From contig CM070873.1 of NCBI GenBank assembly GCA_036365515.1, forward strand, positions 25,092,585 through 25,156,584: a stretch of DNA of 64,000 bases, written 5' to 3'. This document shows positions 9,289 through 20,500 of this stretch, piece after piece. A program made the translations under genes and the position numbers. This DNA is from Torymus aiolomorphi. Its lineage: Eukaryota; Arthropoda; Insecta; Hymenoptera; Torymidae. Positions within the stretch are counted from its first letter, which is position 1. Every line of letters starts with the position of its first letter. The notes below the pieces were generated by a model. That model did no database searches. It had not been told where the DNA came from and worked only from the letters and a program-made list of their open reading frames with translations.

Positions 9289-9804
9289 CTATTTACTTTG
9301 GCCCGAAAATATCGCTAACGCTTCGAAACGTCGGTGTTTTGCGTTTTTTCTACCTCCTTTGCGCGATTTTCGTCCGCCGGATGCTGGCACTTTTATGGCC
9401 CTCTTGCGTTTGGGACGCACGGTGCGAACGGGGCCGCGTGACTTTCGCGACTGACGTCGACGTTTGACTCGGTTGGTTGTTTTATAGCCTGAACCTTTCA
9501 TAACTTCTGCTATTTTCTCGGCCGCTTTACGCTTGAGATTTCGACCCGATTCACGGGCCCTCGTTTTTACAGCCTCCTTGAAACTGCTCCCTGTGTTGGC
9601 AACGTCGTCGAGAACTTTTATACCTGCGCGCAGCGTCTCCTTACCCACTGCCCTAGCGCCGCTCGTGACATATGGCAGAATGCGTCGAAAGAGGCCACCT
9701 AGCCACGCGCCTACACCTCGGCCCCTCTGAAATGGCGAGCCGGCAAAAACGTTTCTCACGCCACCCCCGATCTGTTCGTCGTAATAGCGAGTATAATGTG
9801 CTAT
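9289..9804 (-). CDS. pVI/pX-like small virion protein, start codon apparently lost
   Basis: Glycine-rich N-terminal amphipathic segment (RGRGVGAWLGGLFRRILPYV), then an ALRAGIKVLDDV-like stretch and a very basic C terminus. This is the architecture of the Polinton protein likened to adenovirus pVI/pX (core or membrane-active). The frame continues upstream of the GTG at 9759 through a conserved-looking YYDEQIGGG and meets ATA at 9804, where the family normally has its Met. The upstream part touches the 3' end of the penton gene (stop near 9806). Family assignment is fairly sure; the adenovirus homology is established inference, not seen directly. Confidence 0.72.
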   Translation of the reverse strand: MAHYTRYYDEQIGGGVRNVFAGSPFQRGRGVGAWLGGLFRRILPYVTSGARAVGKETLRAGIKVLDDVANTGSSFKEAVKTRARESGRNLKRKAAEKIAEVMKGSGYKTTNRVKRRRQSRKSRGPVRTVRPKRKRAIKVPASGGRKSRKGGRKNAKHRRFEALAIFSGQSK

Positions 9805-9805
9805 G

Positions 9806-10621
9806 TTAGCGTTTGCGCCTAAAGTGTAGCGTCACCGACAACGTACCATACTCGAATGGTATGCGCCGCCCGTGCTGATCTCTTATATCTATAATAACAT
9901 TATTAAAATTGTGATAGAGAAGCGGTATGTAGTGAGCGGGTGCGAAGCGCTGGACAGTGCTGCATCCATATCTGAATTTAAAGGTATCCATGGAAACTAT
10001 GCGCAAGAGTGCCGCTTGGGTATCCCCCACTGTGTAGGGTTCGCATATGTCTGTGTAAACATACAGCTGGTCGGGAATTGCTCGAGAGAGCGATGCAGGT
10101 CTCGCGGCGACTATGTCCCTTTTGCCCTCGTCGTTTAGAGTGGTAAAAGGTATTTTTTGCTTCTCCGGAGTGTCATCGAAGCCAAATATACGACGCATTT
10201 TTTCGTTGAAATAAGTCTCGTGTAGCTGTGCACAGTCGCACTTGCGCCTTATCGCGTAATAGCCGCGACGTGTTTTAACGGGTTCGAGCATTTGATGCCG
10301 ATAGGTTTCATTCGAGCTGTTTATCGCGTCCGCCAGCTCAAAGAGTGAGTCATAAATTCCAACGGGTATATTACAATATTTTTCCTCCACGAGTTGCGCG
10401 TCGTCGTCGTCGTACGTGGAAAACTTGTAGAAGGCGTCCTCCTCTTGAAAATGTACGACGCTGCATGGCACGTGTATTTCCACCAGCCCGACGAGCCATT
10501 CGCCGTGTAATTTGATCTCGCGCGGTAAGTGCGTCGTGAAGCAGCTAGTTTTATTATTGGGAAAGTAATTCATACTGCTGTTGCTAGGCAGCACCATGTA
10601 AAAATCTTCGTACGTGTCCAT
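9806..10621 (-). CDS. Polinton minor capsid (penton-like, single jelly-roll) protein
   Basis: 271 residues from the ATG at 10621. The start DFYMVLPSNSSMNYFPNNKTSCFTT and the motif WLVGLVEIHVP are typical of the Polinton minor capsid protein. Further on are DQLYVYTDICEP, GDTQAALLRIV and the C-terminal IDIRDQHGRRIPFEYG..SVTLHFRRKR, a penton-type ending. It would form pentamers at capsid vertices. No lesion. It lies between integrase (upstream on the minus strand) and the pVI-like gene. Confidence 0.9.
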   Translation of the reverse strand: MDTYEDFYMVLPSNSSMNYFPNNKTSCFTTHLPREIKLHGEWLVGLVEIHVPCSVVHFQEEDAFYKFSTYDDDDAQLVEEKYCNIPVGIYDSLFELADAINSSNETYRHQMLEPVKTRRGYYAIRRKCDCAQLHETYFNEKMRRIFGFDDTPEKQKIPFTTLNDEGKRDIVAARPASLSRAIPDQLYVYTDICEPYTVGDTQAALLRIVSMDTFKFRYGCSTVQRFAPAHYIPLLYHNFNNVIIDIRDQHGRRIPFEYGTLSVTLHFRRKR

Positions 10622-10638
10622 GCTTGCTTGCTTGCTTT

Positions 10639-11768
10639 TTACGCGATTTTTTCGAGCTGACTAGCTTTTACCCAAGAATTAAATTTATCCGGATAGCCGA
10701 GCCACTTGACAAGCAGCTGCTTGTTGGCGCCGCGCCCTCTCTCGCGCACGACGCGTTCGATCTTGAAATTCTTATCGGGCGCCAGACGCTCGCGCCCGAC
10801 GCGTACGAGTTCCTCTTTGTAAAAGAAGCCGTCTATGATCTCGTCGTTCAAGTCCCGAAGAATGTACGTGTGCAGCCCTTGCTGTCGCGATACGCGCGCT
10901 ATCTTAAAAATTTCCTCGCTGAAATTGTTCTCGTATCCGCGCTCGAAGGTGTTTTTTGTTCGACTGATGCGCACGAGGTCTCCCACATTGAATTTACCAT
11001 GTGTCGCGCCGACGCGGTGGTGGTGGTGGTGGCGCTGCCGTCGTCGCCACCGATAATTGGAGCTCGCGCGCTTGGTCAAGTTTTCTCGCGCCTGCGCGGC
11101 GTTGTAGATGTCAACGTCGGCGGGTCGCATTCGGGTGCCGCTGTGTAGAGAATGATTGTACGCGTGGACAATTTTTTGTAAAACGTCGATATATCGTTTG
11201 GTGTTTTGGTGGGAAAAATATCGCCAGATTCGCTCGCGCAGTGTCCTGTTGAGGCGCTCGACGACTGCTGCCTTGATATCGGGATTCCTGGCGACGCGAA
11301 AGTCAATTCCCCGTCGGTCAAGAAGTTTTTGAAACGCTGCACCGGTAAATTCTTTGCCTCGATCGGTTTGCACGCACAAAGGTAAACGTGGTTGTGCTCT
11401 GTCGATAATGCGCTCGAATGCGTCGGCAACATTGCGCGCCGTTTTATCCATCAATGGTTCAACCCACGCAAACTTGCCGAGTACATCGACGACTACGAGG
11501 ATGTAGCAGTGTCCGTCGTTGTAATCCTTTATCGATGTGAGCTGTAGTAAATCACACTCCCACACGTCGTCGACGTTGCTCACGTTGTAGGTGAGTCGCG
11601 GAAAGCGTCTTTTTATCGGGTGATGAAGCGTGTACGCGTCTTGATTGCTCAGCCAGTCGTAAATTTTCTTCTTCTTCGCCTCTGTGCTGGCTGCGTTCAA
11701 ACGCAGGAGATTCCGCGCGCCCGCGTAGCCGCCTCGTGCTCGAGATCGTAGTACTGCTTTTCGTAGGC

Positions 11769-11771
<3 letters not shown>
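10639..11771 (-). CDS. Polinton integrase with C-terminal chromodomain, N-terminal frameshift
   Basis: A retroviral-type integrase (rve fold) that would insert the linear element. In the long frame (numbered from 11853) the catalytic residues are Asp101 (WECDLLQL), Asp164 (QTDRGKEF) and Glu199 (VVERLNR), with correct D-35-E spacing. An SH3-like segment (FNVGDLVRIS) and a chromodomain (about 355-402, LLVKWLGYPDKFNSWVKASQLEKI) follow. The open frame runs back into a (CT)n microsatellite, so its first residues are artefact. The probable ATG at 11771 lies in another frame whose product matches the family start; the register changes near 11728-11736. A polyhistidine run (about 11013-11030) is a CAC repeat. 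Probably damaged. Confidence 0.85.

Positions 11772-11851
<80 letters not shown>
11772..11851. repeat. (CT)n microsatellite, about 80 bp
   Basis: Uninterrupted CT dinucleotides between the integrase start and the 3' end of the 266-aa gene. It fuses open frames of both genes artificially. Length is likely variable between individuals or assemblies. Confidence 0.95.
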
Positions 11852-11853
<2 letters not shown>

Positions 11854-12650
11854 GCCAGGTCAAATTTGAGCCAGTTTTTCTTCACTTGTCTGACGGTCTT
11901 TTTATTACGGGTGAGAATCGGTGAGCGCGTCGAGTCGTTTGCTGCTGCTGCTGCTGTTGTAGACGACTGCGCTGGCAAGCGTCGTTTGGCTGTTAGTATT
12001 TGCCCTATTTTCAGAACTTTTGGATTACCGATCAAATCGGCGGGCGTGTCGCTCGCTTTGAGAAATTTCGCAAATTCGTAGCGGCCAACGGGTGCTTCGT
12101 CCTCTGTTCCTGCTGCTGCCGCTGTCTTTTTCTTTTTCTGCAGTGCGTCGAGCAGTAACTCTGTTATGTTTGTGCGAGGTATGACGCGGCCATCGATGCT
12201 CACAGTGCCTGTATTGTCCCATTTCAGGCGATTGGGCACTCTTGTTTTCCAGATGTGCAGCATGCGGCGCGCTTTGGGTGCGTGTATTTTTGGCAGGCTC
12301 TCGAGTATAGCTTCCTTGCTGAGTGGTCCGAGCGCCTCCTCTATTTCGTCGATTTCGTGCTTCGTCTCGCGCTCCGTCGCTCGTTCGCTGTCTCGGAAAA
12401 AAAGATAGCGACGTAAAATCTGTAGATAATTTAGGCATTTTTCGTAATCATCGCGTGCCGTTTTTGAGCGTAGAACCTCGTACATATCGGCGTCTAATCG
12501 TGAAAAATTATCACCCTGTGTTTGTAAACTTTTTTCTCCCCCCGACTCTTTTGGCTGTGTTGTATCGGGCGGAGTGGATGACGTCATCGCATGCTGCGCA
12601 GCTTGAAACGTGTCCTCTGGTACGAGTATCATCTTGCGTGCCCGTTCCAT
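11850..12650 (-). CDS. Conserved Polinton protein (MILVPEDTF family)
   Basis: About 266 residues from the ATG at 12650. The start ERARKMILVPEDTF, a middle segment FSRLDADMYEVL...DYEKCLNYLQILRRYLFF, then VSIDGRVIPRTNITELLLDAL and YEFAKFLKASDTPADLIGNPKVL are recurrent in arthropod Polintons in this position. It has no recognised enzyme motif. Position among virion genes suggests a structural or packaging role, which is inference. Alanine and glutamine runs near the C terminus are repeat-derived. The end abuts the CT microsatellite. Confidence 0.75.
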
Positions 12651-12651
12651 C

Positions 12652-12842
12652 TTATCGCGTGGCGGCGCCGCCACCCGATCCAAATATTTTTGAGATTAGC
12701 GTTCCGAGTATCGGGGCGAGCAAGAGCGGTAAAAATGATCCTCCACTCTGAACAATCGATCGTTTCTTTGTGCGCCAATCGCCGTTTCCCCGTGCGTCAC
12801 TCAGCTTTCTAAGCGCGTGTTTATGTCTGCGCAATCGCCTCT
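12652..12842 (-). pseudogene. Small basic Polinton protein, C-terminal half (split by solo LTR)
   Basis: Encodes a basic stretch (RRLRRHKHALRKLSD) and then the conserved IVQSGGSFLPLLLAPILG ending. This is the C-terminal half of the protein whose N-terminal half is at 15882-16111. The two halves are in the same register if one copy of the CTCT target duplication and the LTR are discounted. Its frame upstream of 12842 is LTR sequence. Confidence 0.75.
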
Positions 12843-15800
12843 TGTTACATCGGGCCGTTTTTAATATTAAATAAAAAAAAAAAATATATAATAATAATAT
12901 AAATAAATCCCTGAAAATTAGAAATCTGAATAGCGTCACAGTTCTACTCCTCAAAAGAACACCCAGGTCATTTTTTTTTTCTTCCGAACCCCAACGCGAG
13001 CATGCTCTATGTAAGGATACAATGCTTCCTTCTTCGCCGTGTGTCTTAAAGTTTTTTTCGTTTCCTTTCTTTTACGATAGTCCTCAGCAAACGCTAGCCA
13101 GACCCGAGTTTTCCGAGTAGGCCGCGATAAAGATTCCTCTCTTTGCTTTCCCAAGGCCTAATCTAAGAACCCAAACATCTGCAAGTGATAACTTTCCCGG
13201 ACTGCGAGCCGCATCGGAATTTTCAGCCACTCGAAAACCAATAAATTAGGAAAACCCGGCAATTGCGACCGCGTCTGTTCCCGTCTCTCTCACGCTCGTT
13301 TTCCAGTATTTTCTACCACCCACGCTTGCGCTATTTTTTCTTTCTCACGTAGATGATATCTCTACGACTGTACTTTTAGCCATTTTCGGGTTAAATAACT
13401 ATAGGAAAATCAAAACTTCAATGTTTAATAACATCCCCCATTAGTATAAACGCCAATTAGGTTATGAAATAAAATAATTATAATTAGAAATTCTTTAGAA
13501 ATTCATTATATAATATTTACACTGGGTTATGTTCAGTTATTATATTTTAGAATTTAAACATATACCCTATCTCATTAAGATTTATATTAAGTTAATTAGC
13601 ATATATTTATATATATAAATCTAGAATTATTATAGAGTACAAAAATCATGTTTGTAAAAGCATCAACGTTTTAATTTACTATAAGTCATTATATAATTTA
13701 TTAATGACGTTTTATCTAAAAGCTATTGAAAAAAAAAAAATTTATTTGTTAAACAGAATCGTTTCATTTTCAATAAATCAAGATCTTTGTAATACTTCTA
13801 TTTCAATATAACCACAAAATTCTCTTTCAGTAATTTATAATATTCAAAGTAAACCAATCGATTTCATTCTTTATTAAGCTCTAATAATTAGATTATCATC
13901 TTTAATATTTTCAATCTACATTAATATTTCTAGACTCTATTTTGTTTATTTATGCAAAATATATAATAAAAAAAAGGGGTCTCAGGAATTTCCAAAATTA
14001 ATTAAGAATATTTTAGAGGTTATACAAATTTAAGTAGTTTAATGTAAAACTTATTTTATACTTGCGAATAATTAATCATTTATATTATCCAAAACTATTA
14101 TATACATTTAGTATTAAGATTGTCTTTGTAATATTAAATTTTATATTTTTATAATTCTCGTCAAACATGTCTCTTATACACATTCACTAGTTTTATATAC
14201 TAAGTTATGTTTCTATCCATACATACGAGTAACCACAAAAGGGTAATAGGCAAATTAAGCTAATAGTTGCATTCGTTAAATAACTTTGCTTAATTATCTA
14301 CGATAAAATTATGTAAATGAATAATCCAGTTTGAGTAATGTTTAAAATTATAAAGAATTTCTTAATTTGTTATTATATTTATATAATAAATTCATTCATT
14401 CATCGGTTCATTTAACGATTTTCATTTTTAACTTATTAATTTTTAAGTTATAGCGTAAATACTCTTTAATGAGTATTGGGACCGCCCAATTCTTATATGT
14501 ATTAAAAGTTTCACATTAAAATTTATTTATTATAGAAAAAACATTACATCAAAGTGGGTTATTTATCCTGATATAGTATATAAAACAATAAAATTGTCCT
14601 CTTATTGTTTAATATCGAAGTTATAACGTTTATGCATAATGTCACCTCATTATCGAATCCTAGCGCTCTATTTTGAGCGAGGGAGGTTCCAAAAATCCGA
14701 GCGACTAATAGTGTCCCTCTGCGTTTAAGATAAGGGAGGTGGCTTCGTCTTTTCGTTAGCAGCTCGCTCATCTACGCGTCCGCTCACTCTCACTCTAGCT
14801 TCAATCCTCAACCTACGAGGTCCTACACTCTCGTCTCACAGTCCTCCACCGGAGAGGTCCAATTTTTACATTCAGACTGGGTCTGATTTTTCTATCTCTT
14901 CTATATCAAACATTTGTACGCAATTCTATACGATTCTTTAAAATATTTTTGAAATTCGTTGTTTAACCTTGTTACCGTGCAATGGTAACACATACCTTTC
15001 TTTGAAATAAATTGAGTGCATAAAACTAAAGATTCTCGTGTTTGTTTTTTATTTATTTTAAAATCAGTTAAACCACCGACACCTTTCAAAAAAAAACGCA
15101 GCAGAGACAACGGACCATCAAAGCTGCTAAGGACCAGAGAAAAAGAAAACAAAGTAAGTTAAACATTTCATTTGCTATCCTAACTTTTCTTTAGCCAGAC
15201 TAGAACATTATCCCAAAAATATTACCCCATTTTTGTACTTAAATCGATTTGCCGTATTGTTTTTCCCCTAAACTAAAGTGAATTCTTTTTACTAAACTAA
15301 ACCTCTAGAGACACTGAGAGTAAAAAACATATTAGGAAATCTATTCTTTCAAGTCGCCAGTAACTTGTCCTTTCAGTTTGCTTTAAATTAGAGCGCTGCC
15401 CAAACTTGCCCCAGAGTGAATTTAAGCAGTACTTGGCGAGCGAGCGCAAACCGGGATTTTTTTCAATTTTATCAGCGTCTAATTTGATCCCTTCGTTGCG
15501 CTCGTACTCGTCAATGTAGCGCTGCTTCGACGCGTCGTCGCCGCACCAGCTCGGCCACCCGCTGGCCTGCTGTTTCAGTCGAAGGAAAGTATTAGGAAAT
15601 GTACCTACATTTCCTAATAAAAATTGATATTAAAAATTGATAATAAGAAAGAAAATAACCAGAAACACCACTGGTTACAAAACATTTGCAAGCATTTTAA
15701 AATCATTCTACCGCGTCGCGCCCATGTTGCAGCCCTAACCCTACCCTATCTTACTAGCAGTATCTAGCTCAATCCCGAGCTATTAGGTTTCATTAATCTA

Positions 15801-15881
15801 GGCTCAAAACTGAGAACCATAGTTTTTTATTATTTATAAAAAACTAACTGTTGGGTCTTCTGTGGTAGACCCGACGTAACA
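12843..15881 (+). mobile_element. sLTR: solo LTR of a GYP-2-related retrotransposon
   Basis: 3,039 bases, starting TGTTACATCGGG and ending CCCGACGTAACA (inverted ends), flanked by CTCT at 12839-12842 and 15882-15885. Its right part matches the GYP-2 LTRs in order: the CGAGGTC-type repeats near 14.8 kb, a strong splice donor GTAAGT (15154-15159), and the terminal GGGTCTTCTGTGGTAGACCCGACG hairpin. No internal retroviral genes remain, as expected from LTR-LTR recombination. It contains a 223-bp copy of PolB. It has no credible ORF; most of 13.2-14.7 kb is AT-rich. Confidence 0.88.
15371..15593 (-). repeat. 223-bp copy of the PLN-A polymerase gene inside the solo LTR
   Basis: Identical on visual comparison to 17990-18212, covering PolB residues about 1054-1127 including motif B. 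It lies in the same orientation 2.4 kb away. The copied block plus 30 bases on its left is flanked by an 11-bp direct repeat TATTAGGAAAT (15330-15340 and 15590-15600), and an inverted ATTTCCTAATA follows at once. Confidence 0.9.
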
Positions 15882-16111
15882 CTCTTGTCGGTATCGCTCA
15901 ATTTTACGACCCCTTGTAAAACGTTCAACGCGCACTCGCATATGCACTTGACGAGTGGTTTGTCGGCCGTGCGCGCGATAGCCGCTCGATGTTTCTTATC
16001 GCCGTGACAGAGCGCACCGAGGAGTGCGAGATTTTTCTTGGAAAAATGATTACCGCGCGGCTGTATCCCGCGGCGCCGACGTTGGGCTCCGATGCGACTG
16101 CCCGCTGCCAT
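15882..16111 (-). pseudogene. Small basic Polinton protein, N-terminal half (split by solo LTR)
   Basis: ATG at 16111, immediately downstream of the ATPase on the minus strand. It reads through a short basic leader and then the conserved block ALLGALCHGDKK...ARTADKPLVKCICECALNVLQG, typical of a small Polinton protein found beside the ATPase. The last dozen or so residues of the open frame (from about 15881 down) are read from the LTR. The C-terminal half is at 12652-12842. Function unknown; the basic tail suggests a core or DNA-condensing role. Confidence 0.78.
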
Positions 16112-16144
16112 AGTTTTTTTCCAACTGACGCGCGGCTGGCGAGA

Positions 16145-16807
16145 TCAGCGTGTTTTAAGGTGCTTTGGCACGTACGCGTAATGCGGCTCGTGGTCGTCGG
16201 GAAAGATATTGCTACGAAATCTAAACGCGTCCAGGCAGTCCTGCGAGAGATCGATAAAGAGATAAGAATGCGGCAAGCGCGTCGCATCGACGTACGCGTT
16301 GCGTAAAAAAAGCGAGTCCTCCGGGTGAATTTGTCGCGCCAGATGTTGTATCTGTGCTTTGTCGCGCGGGTTTTTGAACAGCACGAGATATTTGGTATTT
16401 AAACTTATGTCGCGCTGTGCCTTACCTTTGTGAAAAATATTTTGCGTGATGAATATGACGCTTATATTTTTGTGGTGACTGCCTTTCGTGAATAAATCCA
16501 AAATAACATCGCTCGAAGACTCGCGCATGAGATCGTCTAGGATTAGTAATTTTTTTTTGTCATTGTCCCGTGAATAGTCGACTGCCTGGGGCAGTCCCTC
16601 TCGAAACTCGATGGTTGTGGGCGCCTGGGGCTTAAAGGCTGTTCGGTATGCCTCCTGCCATTCGGCGTAATAAAATAATATACGGTGGAAGCTGGCATCG
16701 CACATTGCCGGGAGCTGCGCGAGAAAGCGCTGCACGAACAGGGTTTTCCCGCAGCCTGTGGGTCCGCACACGCAGCAGGTAAACGGATGCTTCCAACGAA
16801 TGTCCAT
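16145..16807 (-). CDS. A32/FtsK-HerA-like DNA-packaging ATPase
   Basis: 221 residues from the ATG at 16807; the open frame extends to 16924 but only through a TTG. Walker A is CGPTGCGKT (about 20 residues in), Walker B is LLILDDL, and VIFITQNIFHKG is the sensor-like segment (TQN) typical of A32-type packaging ATPases of Polintons and large DNA viruses. It would drive genome packaging into the capsid. No lesion. It lies between a CCGCGG repeat array (upstream) and the split small basic gene. Confidence 0.9.
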   Translation of the reverse strand: MDIRWKHPFTCCVCGPTGCGKTLFVQRFLAQLPAMCDASFHRILFYYAEWQEAYRTAFKPQAPTTIEFREGLPQAVDYSRDNDKKKLLILDDLMRESSSDVILDLFTKGSHHKNISVIFITQNIFHKGKAQRDISLNTKYLVLFKNPRDKAQIQHLARQIHPEDSLFLRNAYVDATRLPHSYLFIDLSQDCLDAFRFRSNIFPDDHEPHYAYVPKHLKTR

Positions 16808-16929
16808 GTTTTTTTCACGAGGACCTCGCGCGCGACGAGAAAGACAAAGAGTACCACGGCCACTCGACAGTCCGACGTTTTTATAATACTCACGCGCGCG
16901 GAGAGTCGAAACGCCGCTCCCCAAAGAAC

Positions 16930-17115
16930 ATTAGCGTCAGCGGCGGGGCGGCGGCGGCGGCGGCGGCGCGGGCGGGGGCCGCTGGTCGACCGCGGGGGTG
17001 CGCCAATTATCGCGGTGGACGCTTGCCCGCGGTGGCCAGCTCCTCGCCGCGGGACGAGCACATTGCCGCGGGGACGAGCACATTGCCGCGGGACGAGCAC
17101 ATTACCGCGTTTTCA
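16930..17115 (-). promoter_or_regulatory. CCGCGG repeat array upstream of the ATPase gene
   Basis: A (CGG)n run is followed by at least six CGCGG cores separated by spacers such as GACGAGCACATTG, the last three nearly identical units of about 20 bases. The array lies between the ATPase start and the PolB end, so it may form the ATPase promoter. It matches, in opposite orientation, the array at 1095-1345. The regulatory role is inference. Confidence 0.5.
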
Positions 17116-17304
17116 ACCGGTTAAAATACAACAACAATTAGAACTTTTTTTTTTATCTGCAGCAGCAGCAGCTGGGGGGGACGAGGAGAAATGAATGAAT
17201 TTTTTTTTACAAAAGAATAAATATATTTTTATTTTACTAGTTATATATATTTTTACATTTTATTTTTACAACAACAACGACGCATACAAATATATAAATT
17301 ATTA

Positions 17305-17550
17305 CTATTCCGCTTTGTAGCCGAAAGGGAGCGAAGTACCATTTGCAAAGTACCTTCGCTTCCTCAGCACTACAGAGCAGGACTTTTTTTCGGCGCGCGT
17401 GATGACCTCATGTGTGCGCGTGCGTCTGATGGCATTGTAATTGAGAACGATAGGTGCGACGTCACCCTCAAAGTACGCAGCGATCAAGCGCTCCACGCTG
17501 TCAAAATTAATTTTACGCGAATTTGAACTATTTAACGAGACGCCTTTCAC
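17305..17550 (-). pseudogene. PolB C-terminal segment in a shifted frame
   Basis: 81 residues carrying the normal Polinton PolB ending: a KGVSLNSSN-like block, NYNAIRRTRTHEVITR and the terminal RRYFANGTSLPFGY. It is separated from the main PolB frame by a single-register change at a C/G homopolymer (about 17612-17620). It belongs to the polymerase and is not an independent gene. Confidence 0.85.
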
Positions 17551-20500
17551 CTTGCAACACTCGACAGTCTCACCGCTCGAAGGGACAAAGGCTCGAAAGG
17601 CATAAAATTTTGGCCCCCGGAGATAAAGTCCGTGATGAATGAGCCCTCGCCATAAACCTTGAGCTCGTCGGTCATATTGCCGAGTAAACTACCCAGAGCA
17701 GGCCTGTATTCGTCGGGATTATTACGTGTGCATTTAAATATACACGAATCGGTGTCCATGTAGAGAACCCGCACAGCTGTGAGCTTTTCGATGTAATTGT
17801 AAAGTTCTAGACGTGCCTGGGCCGTCGTGTACGCGGCTAATACAACACATGTGCCGCGGGCAGATTCTACAGCGTCGTCTACGTAGCACCAATTCGCGTA
17901 CAAGAGATTTTCGCTCACTGGCAGTACATCGAAAACCTCTTTTTCCGGCGCAGCTAACAGTTTCAGCAGGTCTTCGCGCGTTTTTACAATTTCAGTTTGC
18001 TTTAAATTAGAGCGCTGCCCAAACTTGCCCCAGAGTGAATTTAAGCAGTACTTGGCGAGCGAGCGCAAACCGGGATTTTTTTCAATTTTATCAGCGTCTA
18101 ATTTGATCCCTTCGTTGCGCTCGTACTCGTCAATGTAGCGCTGCTTCGACGCGTCGTCGCCGCACCAGCTCGGCCACCCGCTGGCCTGCTGTTTCAGTCG
18201 AAGGAAAGTATTTACATAGTTGGCGAACAAACCACCCTCGCCCGTGCGCTGGTCGTACTGCGTGCTCTCAAATTGCCATATCACGTAAATCTCGGTGATA
18301 TTGTAGCCCAACTCTATCGCCTTGCGCAGCTCGCGCGCAACCCATGTGCCTGTAAATTCACGATCTTCCGCTTCTTCGTGATTGCAGTCCTCCTCGCGTA
18401 ATTCGGCGCAACAAGAACGGCATAGCCCGAAAATAAGGCGATTGTGCATTTTTACAGGCAGCACAGGCAGTAATAAATCACGCGGCGGTAACATGCGACA
18501 TTTAACCAGGCCCTCGATGCTCTCGAGATTGTTGTTTTGACCGGTCGTTAGAGCGGCACATTCGCCCCCGCTGTAAATACGCGGGTGTCCAATTGGAAAA
18601 CGACCTCTTTTACAAATATACGGGTAAAGAGAGCAAATATCCGTATATTTGATCTCTTCGTCCGCGGCGACTCTGTAAGAGGTGACGATATTCTCCGTGC
18701 GACCACCGTAAAACGCGTCGCGCGGGTCAAGCGTGATTTTACACATTATCGGATGATTGCCGATGTAACGCGCGATATCTGGTTGCTGCTCTTTTAACCG
18801 CTCAAAATCGCATTCCCACATCTCGCGCACTTCGTAACCGGCTCTCCTCATGTGTATAATTTTTTCACAAGTGCTCTCGTAAGCTTGCGCAAAAGTTTGA
18901 TTGAAACGGGTTTTTGTCGAATCACGCATATTTGGAAAACACCGCGGGCAGCCGTGCCAATAGCAACCTTGAAATTCGAAAACAATTCCTTTGTCCGGCG
19001 CGGCGACGGTGGCGGCTGGTGGCAGGTAGCCATCCACTAAATAGCCCTCCGACAAACGAAACTCGCGCGCGCGCTCCGCGTGTACGATCTCTCGGCCGAT
19101 TTCACGCTCGCAACAGAGTAGCCACTCTATAGATTTTTGAGAATGCCTGTCGGCGCGTCTGTAACCGTTGGGCGGTATTATGCCGATGGTATTCGCGGTC
19201 AAAAAGTTTTTTCTATAAACGTGCGAACACGCTGACGCTATAGTGCATGCTGATACGAACGGATCCGCATCAGACACAGCTAGAAAAATTTTCCGAAATT
19301 GTATGCATGCCCGCCTGAGAATTTCTACATCCATTTGACAGTACTCGACAATCTCCTTTTTCATGTCGAATATATAGTCCGGACTCGTTTCACGGTGCCA
19401 GGCAAGAAAAACCTCGCGATCGGCTACGCTCATCGAGTCGGGGCCATAAAACTCAACGGGTGGTAGAGGACCGATGTAGTCCCGAGCGGCGAGAGTGTTA
19501 AACAGATGAGGGAAATAGCCCTTTTTAACACTCTCCGGCAAACCAAAGGTCACGGGCAGCGCGCTTAATTTCATCTGAAAGTAATTTATGCTGTCGATGA
19601 ATTTGGTGCGACCATATTTGAGCAGTGTTACATTTTGACCGTTCAAAATGACACTGGGTGAACTATACTCGGGATTCTCGGCCAGTTCTTTTAGAATAAA
19701 TTGCGCGTCAAAAGCTTTGGCATTGTGGGCGATGCATATAATTTCTGCGAAAGCTGTGTTTACCCGAATGCACAAACCTAACAGCTCTCTCACCGGTTCC
19801 CGCGTAAAAACAAACTCGCGCGCGCCGCATGTGTTGCAGATAATTTTTATATCGTCGATAGCCATGCAGTCGGTACAGACCTGATGCGCGACGCAGAGAT
19901 TCGGCACGTGAAGCTGTATGTTTTGAGCGTACGGCGTGTCCTGACGTGTTTCAAAATCATAAAAAATATACAAATATTTTTTAGTCGCGTTCGCGTCGTT
20001 TTCAATAATAGGCTGCATGAAGCATTGATCGTTAAACGGATGGTGTTTCATGCATTGCTTACAGTAACCGACACCGCACACGTGTTGTCGTCTGAAAATA
20101 TTCACGATCTTTAAACAGTGCGCGCACAGCCGCACAACGTCGCAGACTCTCTTATTATTTTTTTTGTACGACCCCGCCTGCTTGTGTTTCGCAAAACATC
20201 CGTGGCCAAAGAATTTGCGCCCGCAGTCTGTACACTCGATCATTTCCACGCCGTCGCTCCTGCAGGGCGGACTTACGAAACAACATTGACAAGTACGCGA
20301 ACAAGCGTGCTGGTCGACACAGCGATACCCTTTGTTGCAATAAGAGCAAAAAAAACGAGCACCAGCCGCCGCGAATAAATTCGTAATTACGTTGAAATGA
20401 CGTCGACGCTCTTCAAAAATTAAATAAATTACACCGTGAAGAGGAGTATTTAATTCTTCGAACGTGTTTCGGCCATCGAAAAGCGGCGCATCGCCATTAC

